A DNA stretch of 64,000 nucleotides from Pseudomonas farsensis (GTDB lineage: Bacteria > Pseudomonadota > Gammaproteobacteria > Pseudomonadales > Pseudomonadaceae), in the NCBI RefSeq assembly GCF_014268805.2, contig NZ_JABWRF020000002.1:496001-560000 (forward strand), given 5' to 3'. Position 1 is the first letter of the stretch. Every line of letters starts with the position of its first letter. Shown here piece by piece: positions 44,729 to 53,669 of this stretch. Below the pieces are notes generated by a model. That model was not told the DNA's origin, searched no databases, and saw only the letters and a program-made list of their open reading frames with translations. Position numbers and translations under genes: made by a program.

Positions 44729-46258
44729 TCACCGGCGCCACGCCTTGCGCAGGCGCAGCAACGCCTCGGCAATTTCGGCTTCTGGCACCGCTGCAAACCC
44801 CAGCACCAGCCCGGCGCGGTTATCCACAGGCACTGGGCTGTCCGGCAACCAATAAGCGCTCAGCGGATTCACCTCCACTCCCACCTCCTCAGCCTGCGCC
44901 ACTAACTCCTGCTGCCGCGCAAAGTTATCCACAGCCACTTTCACATGCAGCCCCGCCGCCACCTGCGGCATGCCACCCAGCCCCGGTACGTCCTGCGGCC
45001 AACCCGCCTGCAACACGTTCCGCCGGGCCAGCGCTGCCCGGCGCATGCGGCGGATATGCCGCTGAAAATGGCCTTGGGCGATGAACTGCGCCATCACACA
45101 CTGCGTGCCCACCTCCGAGTGCCGCACCGCCAGCGCCCGGCCCTGGCCGAACGCCTGCACCAACCGCTGGGGCACCACCAGATAACCCAAGCGCAGCGCT
45201 GGAAAGGCAATCTTGCTGAAGGTGCCCACGTAAAGCACCCGACCCTGCCGGTCAAGCGCGGCCAACGGCGCCAGCGGGGCGCCGCTGTAGCGGTATTCGC
45301 CATCGTAGTCGTCTTCGATGATCCAGCCGTCCTGGCGCTCGGCCCAGGCCAACAGCGCCAAACGCCGCGCCAGGCTCATGGTCACCCCGGTGGGGTATTG
45401 ATGCGCTGGGGTCACGTAGGCCAATCGGCAATCGCTGAAGCCGGCAAGCTGCGCGCAATCCATGCCCTGCTCATCTACCGCCACGCCCCGCAGCGTCGCG
45501 CCAGCCACGGCGAAGGCGTTGCCGGCAGCGCGGTAGCCTGGGTTTTCCACAGCCACGGCATCGCCAGGCTCTAGCAGCAGCTGTGCACAAAGGCTTATGG
45601 CCTCCTGTGCGCCACTGGTGATCACAATTTGCTCAGCACTGCAACCAAGCCCCCGTGAGCGTCGCAGGTAGGTGGCAATCAATTCGCGAAGCTGCAACTC
45701 GCCAGCCGGGTCGCCATAGCCGAGCAGCGCAGGCGCCGGGCTGCGCCAGAAACTCGCGTGCAGCTTGGCCCACACCTCGAACGGGAACAGATCGAAAGCC
45801 GGCACGCCCACCCGAAACGCCCGTGGCGGGCCCGTTTTTGGCAACGGCAAATGGTGATTTTTCAGACGCTGCAAAGGCTCACTGGAAGCCCCTGAACTGG
45901 ACAAATCCTCAGTGCCTTCGGGCTGAAATGTGGATAACCCTGTTGATAACCTATGGGATAACCCTGTGGATACTTGTGTGGATAGTTTTTTCAGCTGGCT
46001 CACGTAAGTGCCGTCCCCGACCCGGCTTTCGATGAAGCCTTCGGCATATAGCTGGTCGTAGGCACGCACCACGCTGTTGCGCGACAGCGCCAAGGTCGCT
46101 GCCAGGTCACGCGTGGCCGGTAGCCGGGTGCCGCCGCCCAGTCGCCCGTCCAGCACCCGCGCACGCAATGCCTGATACAGCTGCTGGCTAAGGCCACGAC
46201 GACGGTCCAGCACAATACCGGCTGGGTCGAAAGGCAGTGCGTGGGTACGTTCGCTCAT
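44729..46258 (-). CDS. MocR/GntR-family regulator with aminotransferase domain
   Basis: The 509-residue protein has an N-terminal GntR winged helix (about 15-80, LSQQLYQALRARVLDGRLGGGTRLPATRDLAATLALSRNSV). A linker (about 85-125) and a fold-type I PLP-binding aminotransferase-like domain (about 140-500) follow. The PLP Lys is in VGTFSKIAFPALRLGY. The linker is encoded by a 12-bp tandem repeat (QVSTGLSHRLSTGLST). MocR proteins often regulate a divergent gene using PLP-derived ligands. Here the divergent gene is PaiB-like, 91 bp away, and is the likely target. Confidence 0.88.
   Translation of the reverse strand: MSERTHALPFDPAGIVLDRRRGLSQQLYQALRARVLDGRLGGGTRLPATRDLAATLALSRNSVVRAYDQLYAEGFIESRVGDGTYVSQLKKLSTQVSTGLSHRLSTGLSTFQPEGTEDLSSSGASSEPLQRLKNHHLPLPKTGPPRAFRVGVPAFDLFPFEVWAKLHASFWRSPAPALLGYGDPAGELQLRELIATYLRRSRGLGCSAEQIVITSGAQEAISLCAQLLLEPGDAVAVENPGYRAAGNAFAVAGATLRGVAVDEQGMDCAQLAGFSDCRLAYVTPAHQYPTGVTMSLARRLALLAWAERQDGWIIEDDYDGEYRYSGAPLAPLAALDRQGRVLYVGTFSKIAFPALRLGYLVVPQRLVQAFGQGRALAVRHSEVGTQCVMAQFIAQGHFQRHIRRMRRAALARRNVLQAGWPQDVPGLGGMPQVAAGLHVKVAVDNFARQQELVAQAEEVGVEVNPLSAYWLPDSPVPVDNRAGLVLGFAAVPEAEIAEALLRLRKAWRR
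45929..45985. repeat. 12-bp tandem repeat of DnaA-box-like sequences inside the MocR gene
   Basis: Units start at 45929, 45941, 45953, 45965 and 45977: TGTGGATAA, TGTTGATAA, ATGGGATAA-like, TGTGGATAC and TGTGGATAG. The first is a perfect DnaA box (complement TTATCCACA). Two more perfect boxes lie in the same gene at 44820-44828 and 44925-44933. The repeat encodes the Ser/Thr/Leu-rich linker. Confidence 0.8.
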
Positions 46259-46349
46259 GGCATTGGACCTATAAAAACAGCCTTTAATGGCTCTTACACA
46301 GAACCAATAGCCTGCCTAGGATGGCGTCACAGCACAAGGAAACTTCAGC

Positions 46350-46979
46350 ATGTACAACAGCAAACCGCACCAGGACCACGACCTTGCTCGCCTGCACCAG
46401 CACATGCAGCAAACCCGCCTGGCCATGCTCGTCAGCCACGGCGAACGGGGTTTGCTGGCCACGCACTTGCCAGTGCTGCTGACCACCAGCGAAGGCGAGT
46501 TCGGCACCGTGCATGCCCACCTGGCCCGCGCCAACCCGCAGTGGCAGGACCTGGCAAGCGGCGCCGAGGCGCTGCTGGTGTTCCCGGGTGACGATGCCTA
46601 TGTCAGCCCCACGTACTACCCCAGCAAGGCCAGCAACCCGAAAACCGTGCCCACCTGGAACTACACCGCCGTGCACGCCTACGGCGTGGCCGAGGTGATC
46701 CATGAAGCGACGCCGCTGCTGGATATCGTCACGCGCCTGACCGACCGCCACGAACAAGGCCGTGACACCCCGTGGCGCGTAACCGACGCGCCGGCCGACT
46801 ACCTCGACGGCATGCTGCGCGCCATCGTCGGTATCCGCCTGCCAATCGCCCGCCTGCAAGGTGCGCGCAAGCTCAGCCAGAACCGCTCAGCCGAAGATTT
46901 TGCCGGCGTGCGCGAAGGCCTCGGCGCCAGCCGCGACCCGCTCGACAGACAACTCGCCGCGCATATGCGCACTCTCTAA
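46350..46979 (+). CDS. PaiB-like FMN-binding protein
   Basis: The 209-residue protein matches PaiB-type FMN-binding 'negative transcriptional regulators'. MYNSKPHQDHD opens the sequence, with HLPVLLTTSEGEFGTVHAHLARANPQW, VSPTYYPSKASNPKTVPTWNYTAVHAYG and KLSQNRSAEDFAGV following. In Bacillus the pai operon joins such a gene with a polyamine N-acetyltransferase. Here a GNAT gene follows after 12 bp. It is divergent from the MocR regulator. DNA binding has not been shown by anything in the sequence. Confidence 0.88.
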   Translation: MYNSKPHQDHDLARLHQHMQQTRLAMLVSHGERGLLATHLPVLLTTSEGEFGTVHAHLARANPQWQDLASGAEALLVFPGDDAYVSPTYYPSKASNPKTVPTWNYTAVHAYGVAEVIHEATPLLDIVTRLTDRHEQGRDTPWRVTDAPADYLDGMLRAIVGIRLPIARLQGARKLSQNRSAEDFAGVREGLGASRDPLDRQLAAHMRTL

Positions 46980-46991
46980 AGGAAGAGCCCC

Positions 46992-47438
46992 ATGCCCCAA
47001 GTAACCCTGCGCCCAGTCACTGCCGAAGACCACGCTGCCTGGCAGCCGTTGTGGCAGGCCTACCTGCGCTTCTATGAGACCGAACTCTGCGAAGAGGTCA
47101 GCGCCAACACCTGGCAGCGCCTGCTCGATGCCAGCGAGCCAACCCATTCGACGCTCGCCTGGGTCGACGGCAAGGCGGTAGGGATGGTCAACTTCATCTA
47201 CCATCGAAGCAACTGGAGCATTGAGAACGCCTGCTACCTGCAAGACCTGTACGTCGACGCCGGCCAGCGCGGCCTGGGTGTAGGCCGCAAGCTGATCGAG
47301 CATGTGTGCGCCACCGCCAAGGCCGACGGCTGCAGCAAGGTGCACTGGCTGACCCACCAGACCAACGCCACCGCTATCAGCCTGTACCAGCAGGTCGCCG
47401 AGCGGTCCGGCTTCATTCAATTTCGCAAAGCCCTGTAG
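46992..47438 (+). CDS. GNAT-family N-acetyltransferase
   Basis: The 148-residue protein has the GNAT fold. Motif A is LYVDAGQRGLGVGRKLIEHV (Q/RxxGxG/A acetyl-CoA loop), followed by VHWLTHQTNATAISLYQQVAERSGF. GGAAGAG precedes the ATG. It starts 12 bp after the PaiB-like gene, so the pair is likely one transcript. The acceptor substrate is unknown. By analogy with paiA-paiB it could be a polyamine. Confidence 0.88.
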   Translation: MPQVTLRPVTAEDHAAWQPLWQAYLRFYETELCEEVSANTWQRLLDASEPTHSTLAWVDGKAVGMVNFIYHRSNWSIENACYLQDLYVDAGQRGLGVGRKLIEHVCATAKADGCSKVHWLTHQTNATAISLYQQVAERSGFIQFRKAL

Positions 47439-47445
47439 GCCGCCC

Positions 47446-48117
47446 ATGACCGACGCACTGCACTTCAAGCCCGCAGCCATCCCCCAGGCAGACACGCTTG
47501 ATGGCCGTTTCATTCGCCTGGAAAAGCTCGACCCGGCGCGCCACGGCGACGACCTGTGGCAAGCGCTGCAAGGGCCGGCCTCGGACCCGTTGCTGTGGGA
47601 CTACCTGCCCTATGGCCCGTTCAGCGAGCGCGCCGCCTTCGACCGTTGGTTGCAGGGCAATGCCGCTGGCCGCGACCCGCTGTTCTACAGCGTCATCGAC
47701 CGCGCCAGCGGCCAGGCCCAAGGCCTGCTCGGCTACATGTCGATCGTGCCTGACCACGGCCGCTTCGAACTCGGCCACATCGCCTTCGGCGCCGCCATGC
47801 AGCGCACACCCAAGGGCACAGAGGCGGTGTACTTGCTGAGCAAGCTGGGTTTCGAGCTGGGCAACCGCCGGCTGGAGTGGAAGTGCAACAACGCCAATGC
47901 GCGCTCGAAGCGTGCAGCTGAGCGCTTCGGGTTTGTCTTCGAAGGGGTGTTTCGCAACCACATGGTGGTCAAGGGCCGCAACCGCGACACCGCGTGGTAC
48001 TCGATTACCGATGAACAATGGCCGGCGCTGGCGCGCGGGTTCGAGCGCTGGTTGAGCGATCAAAACCAGCCGCCAGAGGGCCAGTTGCAGACACTCGAAG
48101 CCTGCCGCCAGGCTTGA
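47446..48117 (+). CDS. GNAT-family N-acetyltransferase (RimJ/RimL-like)
   Basis: The 223-residue product resembles RimJ/RimL-type acetyltransferases: GRFIRLEKLDPARHGDDLW near the start, LGYMSIVPDHGRFELGHIAFG, GTEAVYLLSKLGFELGNRRLEWKCNNANARSKRAAERFGF, and EGVFRNHMVVKGRNRDTAWYSI. It begins 7 bp after the preceding GNAT gene, making a three-gene run with the PaiB-like gene. Substrate unknown. Confidence 0.88.
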   Translation: MTDALHFKPAAIPQADTLDGRFIRLEKLDPARHGDDLWQALQGPASDPLLWDYLPYGPFSERAAFDRWLQGNAAGRDPLFYSVIDRASGQAQGLLGYMSIVPDHGRFELGHIAFGAAMQRTPKGTEAVYLLSKLGFELGNRRLEWKCNNANARSKRAAERFGFVFEGVFRNHMVVKGRNRDTAWYSITDEQWPALARGFERWLSDQNQPPEGQLQTLEACRQA

Positions 48118-48330
48118 CAGCTCGCGGGCGATTCTACTGTTTTATGCAAGCCTGTTCTCGCCAGGCATACCTTCATGTGGCGAGCGGGCTTGCCCCGCGT
48201 TGGGCTGCGCAGCAGCCCTGAAAACTCAAGGGGCCGCTGCGCAGCCCAACGCGGGACAAGCCCGCTCGCCACAACTCTCCATCATTTCCCACAGGATTGG
48301 GTCCAGCCAGCAATGTCGCGGTTACCAACC
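48118..48330. repeat. Composite inverted-repeat element, copy 4 of 4
   Basis: The core (48177-48272) and both flanks (GCAAGCCTGTTCTCGCCAGGCATACC on the left, CATTTCCCACAGGATTGGGTCC on the right) match copy 1 in the same orientation. It lies between the GNAT gene and the convergent HipB-like gene, and no gene is present in the gap. Confidence 0.85.
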
Positions 48331-48336
48331 ACACAT

Positions 48337-48615
48337 CTATCTGACCTGCCGATTACGCCGCACCACCCCCATTTGCAGCCCAAACGGCTTGAACACGGCG
48401 TTCAACGACTTGAGCGTCGGATTGCCTTCGCCCTGCTCGATCTGGATCAGCGTGCGCACCGACACTTTGCACATCTGCGCGAACTGGGTCTGCTGCATCT
48501 GCGCCACCTCGGTGCGCAAACGCCGGACCGCAGCGCCTAGTTCAAGGCTGCCGTCCGCAATGCCTTCACGGACACTATCGATAAGCAGCCCACGGGCTTG
48601 AATGGACATCGTCAT
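48337..48615 (-). CDS. HipB-like helix-turn-helix antitoxin
   Basis: The 92-residue protein has a C-terminal XRE/HipB-type helix-turn-helix: MQQTQFAQMCKVSVRTLIQIEQGEGNPTLKSLNAVFKPFGLQMGVV. Start is placed at MTMSIQ because its ATG overlaps the hipA stop (ATGA). A downstream ATG two codons later is also possible. The antitoxin lies downstream of the toxin, the reverse of E. coli hipBA. It probably binds the four palindromes at 49945-50085. Confidence 0.82.
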   Translation of the reverse strand: MTMSIQARGLLIDSVREGIADGSLELGAAVRRLRTEVAQMQQTQFAQMCKVSVRTLIQIEQGEGNPTLKSLNAVFKPFGLQMGVVRRNRQVR

Positions 48616-49937
48616 AGCAACCCCCACTGAGCCATACAGCGGTCAAGCCGCCTCAACGCAATGGCCGGGTGGTCCATCACCGCATCTGAGAGCCCCAAGC
48701 CGGCAAGTACATCGGGCAATGCCAAAAGCTGCCGGGCATCTTCGCGCAGCCGCTGGAAGGCTTGCTCCGGGTCGATGAGTGGCGCAAGCGCGGCGCATGC
48801 GCCTGGCCAATTGATCTCGCCCGCCCGCTCAATCGGCGCGGGCCATTTTGTCGTGCGGGTAATCCCTTCCTGGTCCATTACCATTGGCGCGAGGTCATAG
48901 ATCGGTGCTAGCCGAACCGCATCACGAGTCCGAATAATGGCGGTATTGCGCCCATGGTTATCCGCGTTGCCGAGGATCTTGTTGATAAGGTCTCGACGCA
49001 AATAGTCAGCGATCAACTCGGGCACCTGATCCGCCTGCCCAGCTTCGCGCCACACGTTGACCAGCTTTTCGAGCACCGCCACGTGCCCCATGCGACTGCC
49101 AGGCTCAGTGACACCACACAGTGCGTAAACCGACTCCACAGCAAGGCGCTTCACACCGTCGGCGCATGACTGGCGATCAAAGCGTTCCATCCACAAGCTG
49201 GGTTTGCTGCCCTCTTCCAACGCCATATGGGCGCTAGCCACTGTGTCGATGCCTATCTGCTGCAGCGCCTTGTAGTACAGATGCTCGGCACGCAGGATGT
49301 CCTGGTCATCAGCTAGCGCCTGATTTCTCGCAAACTTGATGAACCAATGGCGGCGAGCGCGTTCGTCGGCAAGCACCGCATCGGGATACAGCTGCCCGCT
49401 TCCGTCTTCAGTCATCAGCAGCTTGGGTGCCTCTCCACCCGCACCGGTGGCCCCGCCGATCGCTGCACCCTGTTCATAGGCGTACTCGAGAAAACGCTGA
49501 TCACGGGCAACCACATCCTCGCGGCTGAAACCAATTGGGTCGGTGAGATCAAGCTGTTCGTAAGACTCCTTGACGCGCAGGTTGCCAATCGGGGCAGGCG
49601 TGGAGCGCCCCAGAAGATACAGATCGTCACCCATACCCGCAGGTTTCTCGCGGCCGATATGGCGAAGCAGAAACCGTTTTGCAGCCCCAGCCGGGGCGAT
49701 GTCGTAAATAAAGGCGGGAGCATGCGGCAAGCGATGCGAACCAAAATCCACCGGCAGCGTGGCACTCACGGCCGCCGAGAACAGACTGTCATAGGCATGC
49801 GGGTTGGCTTTGACGTATTCAGCGATGTAACCGAAGTCACAAGGGCTAGCTAGGCTTTGCCCAGGCTCGCTGAAGGCTAGGACCATAGCGTCATGCCATT
49901 TGCCGGCGTCGTGGAGCTGAAGGGTTAATTTGTACAT
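48612..49937 (-). CDS. HipA-family serine/threonine kinase toxin
   Basis: The 441-residue protein carries the HipA kinase core. A Gly-rich loop AIGGATGAGGEAPKLL is near residue 165, with the ATP Lys region WFIKFARN. The catalytic loop is LINKILGNADNHGRN (Asp and Asn), and the metal-binding element is RLAPIYDLAPM. E. coli HipA phosphorylates glutamyl-tRNA synthetase and causes persistence, but whether this one does is unknown. The N-terminal about 150 residues differ from E. coli HipA. Its ATG lies 8 bp from the nearest operator, which overlaps the ribosome site. Confidence 0.85.
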   Translation of the reverse strand: MYKLTLQLHDAGKWHDAMVLAFSEPGQSLASPCDFGYIAEYVKANPHAYDSLFSAAVSATLPVDFGSHRLPHAPAFIYDIAPAGAAKRFLLRHIGREKPAGMGDDLYLLGRSTPAPIGNLRVKESYEQLDLTDPIGFSREDVVARDQRFLEYAYEQGAAIGGATGAGGEAPKLLMTEDGSGQLYPDAVLADERARRHWFIKFARNQALADDQDILRAEHLYYKALQQIGIDTVASAHMALEEGSKPSLWMERFDRQSCADGVKRLAVESVYALCGVTEPGSRMGHVAVLEKLVNVWREAGQADQVPELIADYLRRDLINKILGNADNHGRNTAIIRTRDAVRLAPIYDLAPMVMDQEGITRTTKWPAPIERAGEINWPGACAALAPLIDPEQAFQRLREDARQLLALPDVLAGLGLSDAVMDHPAIALRRLDRCMAQWGLL

Positions 49938-49944
49938 GCGCCAC

Positions 49945-50085
49945 CTGCATTTTGCTGCAGTTACGGAAACAGAATAGTCGACCGTACTGCATTATAGTGC
50001 AGATTATAAGATGATATTTCTGTTTATTCTGCATTAAAATGCACTTTTCAGATCCTGACGAAGAGTTATCTGCAACATAGTGCAG
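49945..50085. promoter_or_regulatory. Four phased palindromic operators upstream of hipA
   Basis: CTGCA-N6-TGCAG occurs at 49945-49960, 49987-50002, 50029-50044 (last base C) and 50070-50085. Centres are 42, 42 and 41 bp apart, about four helical turns. The region is AT-rich: 49981-50040 has 17 GC of 60. This is the likely autoregulatory site of the HipAB complex. Confidence 0.88.
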
Positions 50086-50096
50086 ATATGGACACG

Positions 50097-50122
50097 AAAA
50101 AAAGGGGAGCATGCGCCCCCCT
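50097..50122 (-). terminator. Terminator of the pyruvate carboxylase operon
   Basis: On the minus strand AGGGG...CCCCT forms the stem, followed by seven T residues (50097-50103). It lies about 35 bp after the oadA stop. Confidence 0.8.
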
Positions 50123-50155
50123 GAGGTAAACCGTTTTCAGCCAAGGGCTTTGGAA

Positions 50156-51964
50156 TCAGCCCTCGATCTCGATCAAGATCTCGCCCGGTGTCACGCGGTC
50201 GCCTTTGGCGACGTGGATGGCAACCACTTTGCCGGCGATGGCCGCCTGGACTTCGGTTTCCATCTTCATCGCCTCGGTGATCAGCACCGCTTGCCCGGCC
50301 TTGACCACATCACCTTCCTTGACCAGCACATCGACGATATTGCCCGGCATGGTGGTGCTGACGTGGCCCGGCTCGCTGGCCTGCTTGCGCTTGCTGCTGC
50401 CGCCGCCGACGAAGTCGTTGAGCGGCTCGAACACCACTTCTTCCGGCATGCCGTCGATGGACAGGTAGAAGTGGCGCTTGCCCTCCGCCTTGACCCCGAC
50501 ACCGGTAATGTCCACGCGGTAAGTCTCGCCGTGCACGTCGATGACGAACTCGGTCGGCACGCCCTCACCGCCCACCGAGGCCACCGCGCCGGCTTCCGGG
50601 ATCGGCAGCAAGGCTTCAGGCGTCAGGCTGCCGGCCTCGCGCTCTTCGAGGAACTTGCGCCCGATGTCCGGGAACATGGCATAGGTCAGCACGTCCTCTT
50701 CACTGTGGGCCAACGCACCGATTTCGCTGCGCAGCTTGCTCATCTCAGGTTTCAGCAGGTCAGCCGGGCGTACGTCGATCACCTCTTCGCTGCCGATGGC
50801 CTGGCGCCGCAGCTGTTCGTTGACCACCCCCGGCGCCTTGCCGTAGCCACCTTGCAGGTACAGCTTCACCTCGTTGGTGATGGTCTTGTAGCGCTCGCCG
50901 GCCAGCACGTTGAAGAATGCCTGGGTGCCCACGATCTGCGAGGTTGGGGTCACCAGCGGCGGGAAACCCAGGTCTTCACGCACCCGTGGGATCTCGGCCA
51001 GCACTTCGCCCATGCGGTTGAGGGCGCCCTGCTCCTTGAGCTGGTTGGCCAGGTTGGAAATCATCCCGCCTGGCACCTGGTTGACCTGCACGCGGGTATC
51101 CACGGCGGTGAACTCGCTTTCGAACTGGTGGTACTTCTTGCGCACGGCATAGAAGTACAGGCCGATTTCCTGCAGCAGTTCCAGGTCCAGGCCGGTGTCG
51201 AACTCGCTGCCCTTGAGCGCTGCGACCATCGACTCGGTGCCGGGGTGGCTGGTGCCCCAGGCGAAGCTGGAGATGGCGGTGTCGATATGATCGGCGCCAT
51301 TCTCGACCGCCTTGAGCTGGCACATGGCAGCCAGGCCTGCGGTGTCGTGGGAATGGATGAACACCGGCAGCGACTGCTCGGCCTTCAGCGCCTTGACCAG
51401 CTCGCCGGTGGCGAACGGGGTCAGCAGGCCGGCCATGTCTTTGATCGCCACCGAGTCGCAACCCATGGCTTCCATCTGCTTGGCCTGCTTCACGAAGGCG
51501 TCGATGGTGTGCACGGGGCTGGTGGTGTAGGCGATGGTGCCCTGGGCGTGCTTGCCAGCCGCCTTGACCGCCTCGATGGCCACGCGCAGGTTACGCACAT
51601 CGTTCATGGCGTCGAAGATGCGGAACACATCGATGCCGTTGACCGCGGCCTTGGCGACGAAGGCTTTGACCACATCGTCGCTGTAGTGGCGGTAGCCCAG
51701 CAGGTTCTGCCCGCGCAGGAGCATTTGCAGGCGGGTGTTGGGCAGCGCGGCACGCAGCTTGCGCAGGCGCTCCCAAGGGTCTTCCTTGAGGAAACGCACA
51801 CAGGCGTCGAAGGTGGCGCCACCCCAGACTTCCAGCGACCAGTAGCCGACCTTGTCGAGCTTGTCGCAGATCGGCAGCATGTCTTCGGTGCGCATGCGGG
51901 TGGCCAGCAGAGACTGGTGGGCGTCGCGCAGGATTGTGTCGGTAACAAAGATTTTCTTGGACAT
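50156..51964 (-). CDS. oadA: Pyruvate carboxylase subunit B / oxaloacetate decarboxylase alpha-type (carboxyltransferase-biotin carrier)
   Basis: The 602-residue protein has an HMGL-like carboxyltransferase domain (about 1-270) with DTILRDAHQSLLATRMRTEDM, DSVAIKDMAGLL and the metal motif IHSHDTAG. A PYC_OADA conserved domain follows (about 290-490). The C-terminal biotinyl domain carries EAMKMET, whose Lys is biotinylated. Together with the biotin carboxylase gene upstream it forms the two-subunit pyruvate carboxylase of pseudomonads (pycB), making oxaloacetate. No membrane-bound decarboxylase subunits are present nearby, arguing against a sodium pump. Confidence 0.93.
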   Translation of the reverse strand: MSKKIFVTDTILRDAHQSLLATRMRTEDMLPICDKLDKVGYWSLEVWGGATFDACVRFLKEDPWERLRKLRAALPNTRLQMLLRGQNLLGYRHYSDDVVKAFVAKAAVNGIDVFRIFDAMNDVRNLRVAIEAVKAAGKHAQGTIAYTTSPVHTIDAFVKQAKQMEAMGCDSVAIKDMAGLLTPFATGELVKALKAEQSLPVFIHSHDTAGLAAMCQLKAVENGADHIDTAISSFAWGTSHPGTESMVAALKGSEFDTGLDLELLQEIGLYFYAVRKKYHQFESEFTAVDTRVQVNQVPGGMISNLANQLKEQGALNRMGEVLAEIPRVREDLGFPPLVTPTSQIVGTQAFFNVLAGERYKTITNEVKLYLQGGYGKAPGVVNEQLRRQAIGSEEVIDVRPADLLKPEMSKLRSEIGALAHSEEDVLTYAMFPDIGRKFLEEREAGSLTPEALLPIPEAGAVASVGGEGVPTEFVIDVHGETYRVDITGVGVKAEGKRHFYLSIDGMPEEVVFEPLNDFVGGGSSKRKQASEPGHVSTTMPGNIVDVLVKEGDVVKAGQAVLITEAMKMETEVQAAIAGKVVAIHVAKGDRVTPGEILIEIEG

Positions 51965-51965
51965 T

Positions 51966-52060
51966 GTTTTCTCCTTGTAGCGGCAAGCTTCTAGCTACAA
52001 GCCACACGTAAAAGCCGGTCTGCTTCTACTCGCAGCTTGCCGCTCGCAGCTTGCAGCTGC
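51966..52060. repeat. Intra-operon GCAGCTTGC-type repeats between accC and oadA
   Basis: Units such as GCGGCAAGCTTCTAGCTACAAGC and GCAGCTTGCCGCTCGCAGCTTGCAGCTGC are similar to those between pst genes. They fill the 98-bp gap and can fold into hairpins. Confidence 0.7.
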
Positions 52061-52062
52061 AT

Positions 52063-53478
<1,416 letters not shown>

Positions 53479-53587
53479 TTGGATTCTTCCCAAAGCCCGT
53501 AGGAACAGACGACCCGGTTTTACCGGTCGGCGCGTGACCAGACGTTGCTGGCCAGTCGCACATTCACCCTAGCGCTGTGGGTTGATA

Positions 53588-53607
53588 AACAAAAATCAAT
53601 ATTTGTT
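53588..53607. promoter_or_regulatory. Candidate LysR-type operator between accC and the LysR gene
   Basis: AACAAA-N8-TTTGTT forms an inverted repeat in the AT-rich divergent region, about 110 bp before accC and 63 bp before the LysR start. It fits an LTTR site for the adjacent regulator, but binding is inferred. Confidence 0.5.
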
Positions 53608-53669
53608 GGGGGCAGTATTAGCAAAAGCTTATAGTTCGGTAACAAGGTTTTGCCAATGCCGGGGAAATT

